Shown piece by piece: positions 1-6,182 of a stretch of DNA of 6,358 nucleotides. Under the pieces are notes generated by a model. The model did no database searches. It saw nothing but the letters and a program-made list of their open reading frames with translations, and was not told the DNA's origin. The DNA is from Bacillota bacterium (GTDB taxonomy: Bacteria; Bacillota_I; Bacilli_A; RFN20; CAG-826). The position numbers and the translations under genes were made by a program. The stretch lies in contig JAEWLX010000013.1 in assembly GCA_023457325.1 (NCBI GenBank), positions 1 to 6,358 on the forward strand, in the 5' to 3' direction. Numbering within the stretch: position 1 is the first letter of the stretch; each line of letters begins with the position of its first letter.

Positions 1-334
1 TTTTAAACTCGTTATAACTTTCTTTTTCCGGATTGACATCCAGTTCGGGAGCAAAGAACCATTTCATCTTGCCGATTTGGTGTTTTACTCCGGTCTTAAT
101 ATTTAAAAGCGTGGCCGTCACCGAACACGTATAGGAAACATGGCCGATCGTCAGCTGGACGATATCCTCGCCTTTAATGAACTGGTAGAAGTTCCATTCC
201 TTCAATTTAAGCGGAAAAGAGCGAATTTCCCCGCGGTTATACGAAAACTGCATCGTTTTTGCATAGCCGGCGATGTTTATCTGACCCTGATGATTAAGCA
301 GGACGGTCTTCTGTTTTATTTCCTTCTGATTCAT
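1..334 (-). CDS. DUF2804 domain protein, N-terminal part (runs off the window)
   Basis: Read on the minus strand, an open frame of 111 codons starts at ATG 334 and is still open at position 1. The beginning resembles DUF2804 proteins. A short LLNHQGQINIAGYAK stretch (residues 12-26) precedes an NRGEIRSFPLKLKEW segment (33-47) with the family's KEWxxY signature (KEWNFY, 45-50). A run of alternating hydrophobic residues (59-79) then suggests beta strands. The family has no established function, and its all-beta look is only suggestive of a lipid- or ligand-binding barrel (inference). The start is fixed because an in-frame TAA lies one codon upstream. It has no good SD and overlaps the last 41 bp of the MFS gene, so it is probably translated by coupling. 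It is the third gene of an operon with an FAD oxidoreductase and a transporter. Family assignment is by motif memory only; full length is unknown. Confidence 0.72.
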   Translation of the reverse strand, partial: MNQKEIKQKTVLLNHQGQINIAGYAKTMQFSYNRGEIRSFPLKLKEWNFYQFIKGEDIVQLTIGHVSYTCSVTATLLNIKTGVKHQIGKMKWFFAPELDVNPEKESYNEFK

Positions 335-1775
335 CTTTTAATTTACTCAGTGCCTCGGCTTTCATCCGGTCGTTATACACCTTCCAGGCAAAACCTAATG
401 GAACCACCGTTACAAGGACAAGTAAACCCGCAAAGAGGAACAAGTTTTCCTGTGGTATGTCGATTGGATTACCGTACAAATCAAGCCTTGTCATATGGTC
501 GGTGTTTTTAATGATTACGTTACCAACGAGTGTTCCAATCAACATCGGTACAAGGGTAAAAAATAAAGAACGAATGCCTTCGAACTGCCCGCGATTTTCC
601 TGAGGAAATAAGCCACGCACCCAAATCATGCATGTCTGAGTAATTAAAACGTAACCTACGCCAACTAAAAAGACAGCGAGGATAAGAGGTAAATTTTTGG
701 CAGCTAAGAAAGAGGAGGCATCTACGCTTTCCGGACCTTTGATAAAAAAGAATAAAATAAGTAAACCAACCGCATTGACAAGAACAGCTACAAGCGCGAC
801 AAGCGGGATGCGATTCTTATTAATAAGCTTAGCAAACGGAATTGTAATCAAAACAGCAAGGAGCAAGGCAACGCCTTGAATCAAACCCATATCTCCGGCT
901 GTAAAACCAATATCATATATTAACCAATTACCCATATGTACGAAATAAAAGTTAAAAGGAATAAAGAAGAAGCAAGCAACAAGGTTAGCTAATAGCATTT
1001 CCTTATTATTAGGATTACCTTTCAATTTTTTAAAATTAAAAACATCAAATAACTGTTTAAAATATGAACCATCTTTATTTGGCTTGGTTGTCGGTGCGTC
1101 TTTCATTAGAAAAATGGAGACAACAGCAATTAAAATAACGGCAATACCAAGAGCCCAAAAGAGCAGCTGATAGTTATCTAAACTTGGATCATAGTTGGCA
1201 GTTCCAACGGTTGGATTACCAATATTAACAAGCGCCCCGCCTAAGACGGTGCCGACAACTGTGCCGATAACCGGAAGAGCGGCTAATGCCGCACCAACTT
1301 GACCTTTATTCTTCGGCGTAGTGTAATCGTTAACCCAGGTATTGTATCCAGCATCAAAGGCCATTGAGCCAAAGAAACTCATGATCGCATCAGTAAAAAC
1401 CACTAAGAAACCAGCAAGAGCAACTAAAACACCAATATTTGAACTCTTAGCGAATTCGGTCGTGCCAAAGAGGATGGTCGAAATACCCCATAACATATAA
1501 CCGATTGAAACAAACCTTTTCCGTTTGCCCAATCGATCAGACAACGTTCCAAAGATAAATGTTGAAAGAGTTGTCACTGTCGCACTGACAATAACCATCC
1601 AAGTGACGATTGTGACGTCCCCACCTATCTTGGCGTAGACAAAAGTATTGAACCATTGGTTTTCCATGTTCCAGCACAGATGACCGGCTAAACCCATGGC
1701 CATGATAATAAACCAAAAGCGGAAACTACCTAGTCCGTGATACTTTTTGTCTTTCTTCTCTTCTGTTGGTTTCAT
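294..1775 (-). CDS. MFS transporter, 12 TM helices, substrate unknown
   Basis: A 493-residue inner-membrane protein with about twelve hydrophobic helices, roughly 20-38, 55-77, 88-104, 115-138, 160-184, 203-224, 262-284, 293-316, 322-346, 361-386, 403-422 and 444-466. The loop between helices 2 and 3 carries the MFS motif A (G76-TLSD80-R81-L-G83-KRK). A lysine-rich central loop lies at about 229-258, and both termini are charged, as expected in the cytoplasm. The N-terminal WNMENQWFNTFVY signature (35-47) recalls clostridial MFS proteins often named SLC45- or sugar-transporter-like, but the substrate cannot be read from sequence. A strong SD (AGGAGG) overlaps the stop of the FAD oxidoreductase gene 8 bp upstream, and the 3' end overlaps the DUF2804 gene. 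The substrate or product of the FAD enzyme is therefore the natural guess for its cargo (inference). Confidence 0.9.
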   Translation of the reverse strand: MKPTEEKKDKKYHGLGSFRFWFIIMAMGLAGHLCWNMENQWFNTFVYAKIGGDVTIVTWMVIVSATVTTLSTFIFGTLSDRLGKRKRFVSIGYMLWGISTILFGTTEFAKSSNIGVLVALAGFLVVFTDAIMSFFGSMAFDAGYNTWVNDYTTPKNKGQVGAALAALPVIGTVVGTVLGGALVNIGNPTVGTANYDPSLDNYQLLFWALGIAVILIAVVSIFLMKDAPTTKPNKDGSYFKQLFDVFNFKKLKGNPNNKEMLLANLVACFFFIPFNFYFVHMGNWLIYDIGFTAGDMGLIQGVALLLAVLITIPFAKLINKNRIPLVALVAVLVNAVGLLILFFFIKGPESVDASSFLAAKNLPLILAVFLVGVGYVLITQTCMIWVRGLFPQENRGQFEGIRSLFFTLVPMLIGTLVGNVIIKNTDHMTRLDLYGNPIDIPQENLFLFAGLLVLVTVVPLGFAWKVYNDRMKAEALSKLKDESEGNKTEDRPA

Positions 1776-1778
1776 AAT

Positions 1779-1785
1779 GCCTCCT
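1779..1785 (-). promoter_or_regulatory. Shine-Dalgarno of the MFS gene, overlapping the upstream stop
   Basis: The minus strand reads AGGAGGC four bases before ATG 1775, a near-perfect SD core. It shares bases with the TAG stop (1784-1786) of the FAD oxidoreductase gene. This arrangement supports coupled translation and the chosen MFS start. Confidence 0.8.
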
Positions 1786-3106
1786 ATGCATCAGTGATGA
1801 CATCAGCCATTGTTCCGGCTTTCTTCCAAAGCTTATCGGCTTTAATTTTCCAGTTAAAATAATCCTTTGGATTATCCGGATACTTTTTGTAATGCCTTTC
1901 CAGCTTTTTCCCTAAATTTGATGAACGAAGAAGTGATATCAAGGCTTTGAACGAAAATTGCTTTGTTAGTACTCCTTTAATTAATTTATTAATAACGCTT
2001 CCTTTTACATCTTCATCATCAGACTTGAAAATAATGCTTTCTTTAAACATATAATCGTTGTCTTTCATCGTCATATCAACGGCGCCGATCAATGTCGCGC
2101 GTAGATTGGCGAAATCCGCACCTTCACCTCTTTGATACAAAGTATTGATTTTCCAAAGAGATTCTTTAGTGGGATATTTCCCATTCTTAAGGGCTTTGGC
2201 AACAATCTTGGCGGCGGGAGCGCATTGCACCCACGCAGAAGTAATACCTTCGCCATTCATTGGTTTGGTAAGACATGCGGCATCACCAATCACAAGAAAG
2301 CCATCGGTAACAAAACTAAATGGCGGTCTTCGATAAGGAGTGCAACCCATTTCTTCATATTGAAGTTTATACTCAGGAAGTTTAATTTTTTCTTCAAACT
2401 TGGCCATACACTTGCGGGCATAGTCGTATGAAAGATTAGCCCCAACCCCGACAATCGCACCGTTTTGCTTATGTTGAGGGGCAATCCAGCCTTTAAAATA
2501 CGGCCAACTCGTACTGTATTCAACTTTGTCGGTGGGATTTAATAACTCGACATATTTTAGTAAGACATAGAATTTATCTCGCGGTCCGATTTCGAAGTTT
2601 TCAATATACGGATCTTTTATTGTTCTTCTAATTACAGAAGGGATCCCACTTGCGTCAACAACAAGGCGCGCCAATATTTCCTCGCCTTGGGTTGTGACTA
2701 TACCTTTTATTCGCTTATTTTCGTCATAGACAAGATGGTCAAAAGATGTCTCAAAGCGAAAGGTAACACCGTGTTTAATCGCTGTTTTTCTGAGCCTAAG
2801 AATAAAAAGAGGAAGATGCATGACCGCAACTTCCAAAAAACTTTTCTTTAAATAATTATCGAGGGCAGATTTTGAATAGCAAAGATTGAAATTGCGAACA
2901 AATTCTTCATCGCCTTCTTTAGACTCTTCAAGACCATAGTCTTTAAATGATTGGCGAGTAAAATGGAAAATATCTAATCGCTTCGAAAGGTTTTCTTCTT
3001 TGTCTTTATCAATAACCAAGACCTTTAAACCCTCTTGAGCCAAAAGGTTAGAAAAAAATGTACCTGCTGTGCAAGCCCCAACGATTATCACATCATAAAT
3101 TGCCAT
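1784..3106 (-). CDS. NAD(P)/FAD-dependent oxidoreductase, geranylgeranyl reductase-like
   Basis: A 440-residue flavoprotein of the GGR / p-hydroxybenzoate hydroxylase-like fold. An N-terminal beta-alpha-beta FAD site (5-34) ends in VLVIDKD, with the acidic residue that binds ribose. A DASG element (151-154) followed by S157 and R160 matches the family's central motif. The GD motif is clear: G274-D275, P282, then GEGI (285-288), binding the FAD pyrophosphate and ribityl chain. The first motif is G10-A-C12-T-A-G15, with cysteine where glycine is usual. After about residue 380 a basic, helical C-terminal tail with many Lys and Tyr may lie on the membrane (inference). A TGAGG SD (3114-3118) seven bases upstream supports ATG 3106. 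It is the first gene of an operon with an MFS transporter and DUF2804. Reduction of isoprenoid double bonds is the role of characterised relatives, but other flavoenzyme reactions are equally possible here. Confidence 0.85.
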   Translation of the reverse strand: MAIYDVIIVGACTAGTFFSNLLAQEGLKVLVIDKDKEENLSKRLDIFHFTRQSFKDYGLEESKEGDEEFVRNFNLCYSKSALDNYLKKSFLEVAVMHLPLFILRLRKTAIKHGVTFRFETSFDHLVYDENKRIKGIVTTQGEEILARLVVDASGIPSVIRRTIKDPYIENFEIGPRDKFYVLLKYVELLNPTDKVEYSTSWPYFKGWIAPQHKQNGAIVGVGANLSYDYARKCMAKFEEKIKLPEYKLQYEEMGCTPYRRPPFSFVTDGFLVIGDAACLTKPMNGEGITSAWVQCAPAAKIVAKALKNGKYPTKESLWKINTLYQRGEGADFANLRATLIGAVDMTMKDNDYMFKESIIFKSDDEDVKGSVINKLIKGVLTKQFSFKALISLLRSSNLGKKLERHYKKYPDNPKDYFNWKIKADKLWKKAGTMADVITDA

Positions 3107-3143
3107 TTTCGCGCCTCAATAATTATTATGTGCCTATGTAATT

Positions 3144-3171
3144 ATTCTATACTCAAAACTGAATTAGACAA
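3144..3171 (-). promoter_or_regulatory. Candidate sigma70 promoter of the FAD-MFS-DUF2804 operon
   Basis: In the 80-bp gap after the pirin stop the minus strand has TTGTCT (3171-3166, 4 of 6 to the -35 consensus). A 16-base spacer follows, then TAGAAT (3149-3144, 5 of 6 to TATAAT). Transcription would start near 3137, giving a leader of about 30 nt that contains the GAGG SD. No terminator is visible between pirin and this site, so some read-through from upstream is possible. Confidence 0.5.
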
Positions 3172-3186
3172 AGAAAGGTTTTGTAA

Positions 3187-4026
3187 CTAGTAGGTTATTT
3201 TCTGTTTCAAGAAGGTGCCTTCATCTAAATCTTGAAAGGCGCGATAGAGTTCTTCTTTGGTGTTCATGACAATTGGCCCGCCCCATGCGACTGGTTCATT
3301 TAAGGCTAAAGAACTAACAAAGAGAATTTGAGCGCCTTCGCTTTTTGTTTCAATAGTAAGGATATCGCCTTCGCTTAATTTGACAGCCGTTTTTTCCTTG
3401 ATGTAAACTCCTCCAACAACAATAGAACCAACAAGAGTAAAAAGCATGATTGATCGATGAGAATCAGTCTTTATAGTAAATGAGGCATGAGGATTAAGGT
3501 GGATATCATAGTAATCAAGTGGCTGATATTTGCTTTGATAACTTGCCTGTCCTTCATAAGAACCAGCAAGAACGCGAAGTCTGCCGTGTGGCAAGGCGAC
3601 TTCTTTAATTTGATCGGCTTTAACACTTAAATAGGCCGGCGCGACCATTTTGTCTTTGGATGCTAAGTTTAGCCATAGTTGCACACCAAGCATTCTTTCG
3701 GAAGCCGGGAGTTTTTCTTCGTGCATAATGCCGGAGCCGGCTGTCATCCACTGCACCTCACCATCTTGAATCATGTCTTCATTGCCAAGACTATCTTTAT
3801 GAACCATTTTCCCACGATATATATAAGAAATGGTTTCGATGCCCCGATGAGGATGAAGAGGAAAGCCCGCGATATAGTCGCGCGGATTAACGCTATCAAA
3901 AGAATCAAGCATTAAAATGGGGTCAAATAGTTCGACTGTATTTCTTGATAAAACTCTAACGAGGTTAACACCAGCGCCGTCTGTCGTTTTATAGCCAGTA
4001 ACTTGCTTTAATACTTTGCGTTCCAT
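3187..4026 (-). CDS. Pirin family protein (bicupin)
   Basis: A 279-residue protein of normal pirin length. The N-terminal cupin holds the expected metal ligands. H58 and H60 lie in FPLHPHRGIET (55-65). H102 and E104 lie in GSGIMHEE (97-104), matching His56, His58, His101 and Glu103 of human pirin. The C-terminal cupin (about 170-265) ends in the typical EPVAWGGPIVMNT segment (244-256). Pirins are cytoplasmic Fe-binding proteins; some oxidise quercetin and others act as redox-sensitive partners of other proteins. Which applies here is unknown. The start codon ATG 4026 directly follows the TAA of the upstream cupin gene (TAAATG), with no clear SD of its own, so translation probably re-initiates from the cupin. 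The stop is TAG. No rho-independent terminator is visible after it. Confidence 0.93.
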   Translation of the reverse strand: MERKVLKQVTGYKTTDGAGVNLVRVLSRNTVELFDPILMLDSFDSVNPRDYIAGFPLHPHRGIETISYIYRGKMVHKDSLGNEDMIQDGEVQWMTAGSGIMHEEKLPASERMLGVQLWLNLASKDKMVAPAYLSVKADQIKEVALPHGRLRVLAGSYEGQASYQSKYQPLDYYDIHLNPHASFTIKTDSHRSIMLFTLVGSIVVGGVYIKEKTAVKLSEGDILTIETKSEGAQILFVSSLALNEPVAWGGPIVMNTKEELYRAFQDLDEGTFLKQKITY

Positions 4027-4362
4027 TTATTTAACCATGCTCATTTGGGGGTTTGGTGTTTTTATGACAAAAATTGAGAAGCGTTCATTTTGGTCGGCTT
4101 TGACGGCGTGAGGAATTTGCTTTGGACTGAAGACAATGTCACCCGGACTAACGACAAATGATTCCTCACCGATAACAATTGTGCCTTTTCCTTCCATTAC
4201 TTGAAAGTGAACGTGGACAGGCGTTTTGTGCGCCGGTACCACTTCGCCAGGTTCTAAAACGAGATTCATAATGCTAATTTCGTTAATGTTAACGACTGGT
4301 CGGGCCTTTACTCCCCAAGCGCTTAATTTAAATTCGATGTCTTTATAGTTGATTGCTTTCAT
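4027..4362 (-). CDS. Small single-domain cupin protein
   Basis: A 111-residue single cupin barrel. Motif 1 is spread over H45, H50, H52 and E57 (PAHKTPVHVHFQVMEGKG). Motif 2 has PGDIVFSPKQIPH with H85 (73-85). These are the ligands for a divalent metal in the family. Small stand-alone cupins of this type include sugar isomerases, ligand sensors and dioxygenase-like proteins, so no reaction can be assigned. I chose ATG 4362 because an AGGAG SD lies 10 bases upstream. A longer reading from GTG 4413 adds 17 residues that look unlike a cupin N-terminus and has no SD. The gene abuts pirin without a gap and forms a two-cistron unit with it, which hints at related metal or redox roles. Confidence 0.85.
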   Translation of the reverse strand: MKAINYKDIEFKLSAWGVKARPVVNINEISIMNLVLEPGEVVPAHKTPVHVHFQVMEGKGTIVIGEESFVVSPGDIVFSPKQIPHAVKADQNERFSIFVIKTPNPQMSMVK

Positions 4363-4372
4363 GTTATTAGTT

Positions 4373-4377
4373 CTCCT
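4373..4377 (-). promoter_or_regulatory. Shine-Dalgarno that sets the cupin start
   Basis: The minus strand reads AGGAG followed by a 10-base A/T-rich spacer and ATG 4362. It is the only good SD near this gene and decides against the upstream GTG at 4413. Confidence 0.7.
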
Positions 4378-4384
4378 ATTGATA

Positions 4385-4413
4385 ATTATATGGTGCGGAC
4401 AGAAACACTTCAC
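4385..4413 (-). promoter_or_regulatory. Candidate promoter of the cupin-pirin unit
   Basis: The minus strand carries a perfect TATAAT (4390-4385). Seventeen bases upstream is GTGAAG (4413-4408), a poor -35 with 3 of 6 matches. The start point would fall near 4378, leaving a short leader of about 16 nt that begins at the SD. The weak -35 overlaps the palindrome at 4410-4422, which fits a regulated promoter. The gap from the DUF3795 gene has no terminator, so read-through is also possible. Confidence 0.45.
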
Positions 4414-4422
4414 TAATAGTGA
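4410..4422. promoter_or_regulatory. Perfect 13-bp palindrome, candidate operator
   Basis: The sequence TCACTAATAGTGA is a perfect 6-1-6 inverted repeat. It overlaps the -35 region of the cupin-pirin promoter candidate. Size and place suit the half-sites of a dimeric helix-turn-helix repressor. No regulator gene is in the window, so the binding protein is unknown. A 13-bp palindrome in A/T-rich DNA can also arise by chance. Confidence 0.4.
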
Positions 4423-4464
4423 TAAATTAAACTTTTTCTAATTCCTGATTGCATAGTTACGAAG

Positions 4465-4914
4465 TCATTTTATCTTCTTTTGGCTGAAGTTTTCACCTTT
4501 ACAAATAAGACAAAATCCAGTGTGACAGCAAACGGCTTCCCCACAATCAGGACATTTCCATTTATCCTCCTCTTCTTTTAGAAAACGATCAATTCCTTTA
4601 GTATTTATTAAGCGTAGATTTTCAATCATGCTCATGCCATATTTTGTGCTGTAGCGCTTATCTAATTGCTGCAATCTTAAGCAGGGAAAGGAAGGACACT
4701 CAAAACAAAATTGCACACTTCCCTTTTTTAATAAATCGCAGCTCTTGGACATGAATAAACAGTTCTTGCCGCGAGGTCGGCAGCCAGGGCAATAGCGGCG
4801 ATGATAACCTAATTTATTGAGGTCGTGCTTTCCAAATTGAAAAGATACGCATAATCCGCAATTCATTCCGCAAGGAGCTATTAGCTCCTTAGTAAAAAGA
4901 TTTTCCTTATCCAT
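4465..4914 (-). CDS. DUF3795 protein with cysteine clusters and a C-terminal zinc-ribbon-like end
   Basis: A soluble 149-residue protein with sixteen cysteines. The start, LIAPCGMNCGLC (11-22; C15, C19, C22), is the DUF3795 signature. It is followed by CPGCR (42-46), C52, C59, and the C70-x2-C73-x4-C78 group within CFECPSFPC. The LDKRYSTKYGMSMIENL segment (84-100) is also typical of the family. After a basic and acidic linker, C121-x2-C124 and C135-x2-C138 form a likely zinc ribbon, with C129, C130 and H131 nearby. Function is unknown; metal or Fe-S binding is inferred from cysteine spacing. The start ATG 4914 has only a distant AAAGG upstream. The stop is TGA, the only TGA stop in the window. 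It lies 102 bp upstream of the cupin gene and is divergent from the diguanylate cyclase. Confidence 0.85.
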   Translation of the reverse strand: MDKENLFTKELIAPCGMNCGLCVSFQFGKHDLNKLGYHRRYCPGCRPRGKNCLFMSKSCDLLKKGSVQFCFECPSFPCLRLQQLDKRYSTKYGMSMIENLRLINTKGIDRFLKEEEDKWKCPDCGEAVCCHTGFCLICKGENFSQKKIK

Positions 4915-5063
4915 ATGAGATGTTATACCTTTACTTTACTTCATCTTTTGACCTGAGACCATATTCTTCAAAACCGGATCGCTTTTTTGACATTAAAACA
5001 CTAACGACAAAATCCTCTTTAAAAACCCTATTAAAATCATGTTATGATTATAGAAATACCATT
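4915..5063. promoter_or_regulatory. Divergent intergenic region with unclear promoters
   Basis: These 149 bp separate the leftward DUF3795 gene from the rightward diguanylate cyclase gene and must hold at least one promoter. On the plus strand there is a perfect TTGACA (4987-4992), but the only -10-like hexamer at a usable distance is CAAAAT (5008-5013, 15-base spacer). A TATGAT (5043-5048) sits closer to the gene without a good -35. On the minus strand TATAAC lies near 4930, also without a good -35. I cannot choose between these. Confidence 0.35.
5035..5049. promoter_or_regulatory. 15-bp inverted repeat before the diguanylate cyclase gene
   Basis: AATCAT, a 3-base spacer (GTT) and ATGATT form a perfect 6-3-6 inverted repeat. 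It contains the TATGAT -10-like hexamer and lies 14 bases before the start codon. It could be a repressor site or a short hairpin in the leader that lowers translation. The stem is A/T-rich, so chance is a real alternative. Confidence 0.35.
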
Positions 5064-6182
5064 ATGGATTTCATCGGCAATCTAATTATTAATAGTGTCT
5101 GTATGGCGATCCTTCTCGTCATTCTTTTTGCTAATCTCAAAAGTTGCAAAGGCGGTATGCTTTCGTGCCACATTTTCAAGTATATACTCATTACTGGAAT
5201 CATCTTGTTTGTTGTCGATACAATCGGACGAATGGACGGCGCGACGGATGTTAGCATTCCGCTACTTAATTCCGTTGGCAATTTTCTTTTATTCGTCTTA
5301 AATCCCGTTGTCCCCATTTTATGGGTAATCTATGTCGCCTTTCAAATTCAAGGCGGCCCCTCGTTTCTTAAAAAAAATATATGGCTATTTGTTAGCTTCT
5401 TCTTAGCACACTTATCGATTGTCATTCTTAATCTATTCTTCGGCTTTTATTACACAATCGACGCTAATAACGTATATAGTCGTGGGCCATTTTTTGCTGC
5501 TTCGGTTTTATGGGCGTTCGTTCCACTTATCGTTGCTTTCTTTGTGACAACTTTACATCGTGACAAAATCGATCAACGAAAATTTAATGCCTTCGTCTTA
5601 TTTCCATTATCACCAATCTTTGGCACAATTCTTTCTTTTGTTTCATATGGATATTCGGTCATTCTTCCGACAATGACAATAGCGTTAATGCTCGTCTTTA
5701 ACAGCATTCAAAATGACTCGATGAGAGTCGATTATCTGACTGGTGTTTTCAATCGCCGTCATCTCGAAGAATGCCTTCGTAAGAAGATGAGCGAACCCAA
5801 CAAAGTCTTTGCCGGCATTATGCTTGATATTGATAATTACAAATCTGTTAATGATACATACGGCCATTTATTTGGCGATAGAGCTTTAATCGATTTTTCA
5901 AGCGCTTTGCAAAAATCGGTCGGCAAGAACGATATTGTCGCCCGATATGGCGGGGACGAGTTCATGTTAATCGTCAACGTGAAAAACGAAGAACAATTAG
6001 AAGAAGTAATTTTTGATATAGCCGCAAATATTGAAAAAATAAACAATAGCGAAGTTTATCCATTTAAATTGCACGCAAGTATCGGCGCGAAAATCTACAC
6101 TCGAGATAAAGAAACGACAATGGAAAAATTTCTTAATCAGTTGGATGACTTGATGTATCGGGATAAGAAACGGCCCCGCTAG
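5064..6182 (+). CDS. Membrane-bound diguanylate cyclase (GGDEF domain)
   Basis: A 372-residue protein that should make cyclic di-GMP from two GTP. The N-terminal half is membrane: hydrophobic stretches at about 5-25, 37-55, 68-94, 105-127, 143-164 and 174-212, i.e. six or seven helices acting as an unknown sensor. A GGDEF domain fills 221-372. It starts with the usual DYLTGVFNRR (223-232), has the metal and substrate residues in LDIDNYKSVNDTYGH (254-268), and has an intact RYGGDEF (294-300). The inhibitory I-site RxxD before it reads GKND (287-290), so the arginine is missing. No EAL or HD-GYP domain is present. I start at ATG 5064, just before the first helix. The frame is open back to ATG 4920, but the 48 extra residues are polar, resemble no domain, would crowd the divergent gene and have no SD. 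The chosen start also lacks a clear SD. Confidence 0.88.
   Translation: MDFIGNLIINSVCMAILLVILFANLKSCKGGMLSCHIFKYILITGIILFVVDTIGRMDGATDVSIPLLNSVGNFLLFVLNPVVPILWVIYVAFQIQGGPSFLKKNIWLFVSFFLAHLSIVILNLFFGFYYTIDANNVYSRGPFFAASVLWAFVPLIVAFFVTTLHRDKIDQRKFNAFVLFPLSPIFGTILSFVSYGYSVILPTMTIALMLVFNSIQNDSMRVDYLTGVFNRRHLEECLRKKMSEPNKVFAGIMLDIDNYKSVNDTYGHLFGDRALIDFSSALQKSVGKNDIVARYGGDEFMLIVNVKNEEQLEEVIFDIAANIEKINNSEVYPFKLHASIGAKIYTRDKETTMEKFLNQLDDLMYRDKKRPR

Noticed and set aside
140..511. Plus-strand open frame of 123 codons
   Set aside because: It lies opposite the DUF2804 and MFS coding frames and crosses the boundary between them. It resembles no protein, and both minus-strand genes have recognisable family motifs.
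2132..2523. Several short frames on both strands inside the FAD oxidoreductase gene
   Set aside because: They are shadows of a well-supported gene whose GD motif lies in this stretch.
3154..3183. CAAAAC / GTTTTG stem after the pirin gene as a terminator
   Set aside because: The stem is weak and A/T-rich, the loop is 18 bases and no T tract follows. It also overlaps the promoter candidate.
4363..4413. Longer cupin reading from GTG 4413
   Set aside because: No SD is present. The added residues are Cys/His/Asn-rich and unlike a cupin, and they would cover the promoter and palindrome, while ATG 4362 has AGGAG.
4438..4467. TGA at the end of the DUF3795 gene read as Trp (nine more residues to TAG)
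   Set aside because: Tryptophans elsewhere in the window are TGG, so the standard code is the simpler reading.
4849..4872. CxxxCxxC in the DUF3795 protein, as in radical SAM enzymes
   Set aside because: The protein is far too short for the radical SAM barrel, and this cysteine pattern belongs to the DUF3795 signature.
4920..5063. Longer diguanylate cyclase reading from ATG 4920
   Set aside because: The extra 48 residues are polar, match no domain and have no SD. That start would leave 5 bp to the divergent gene.
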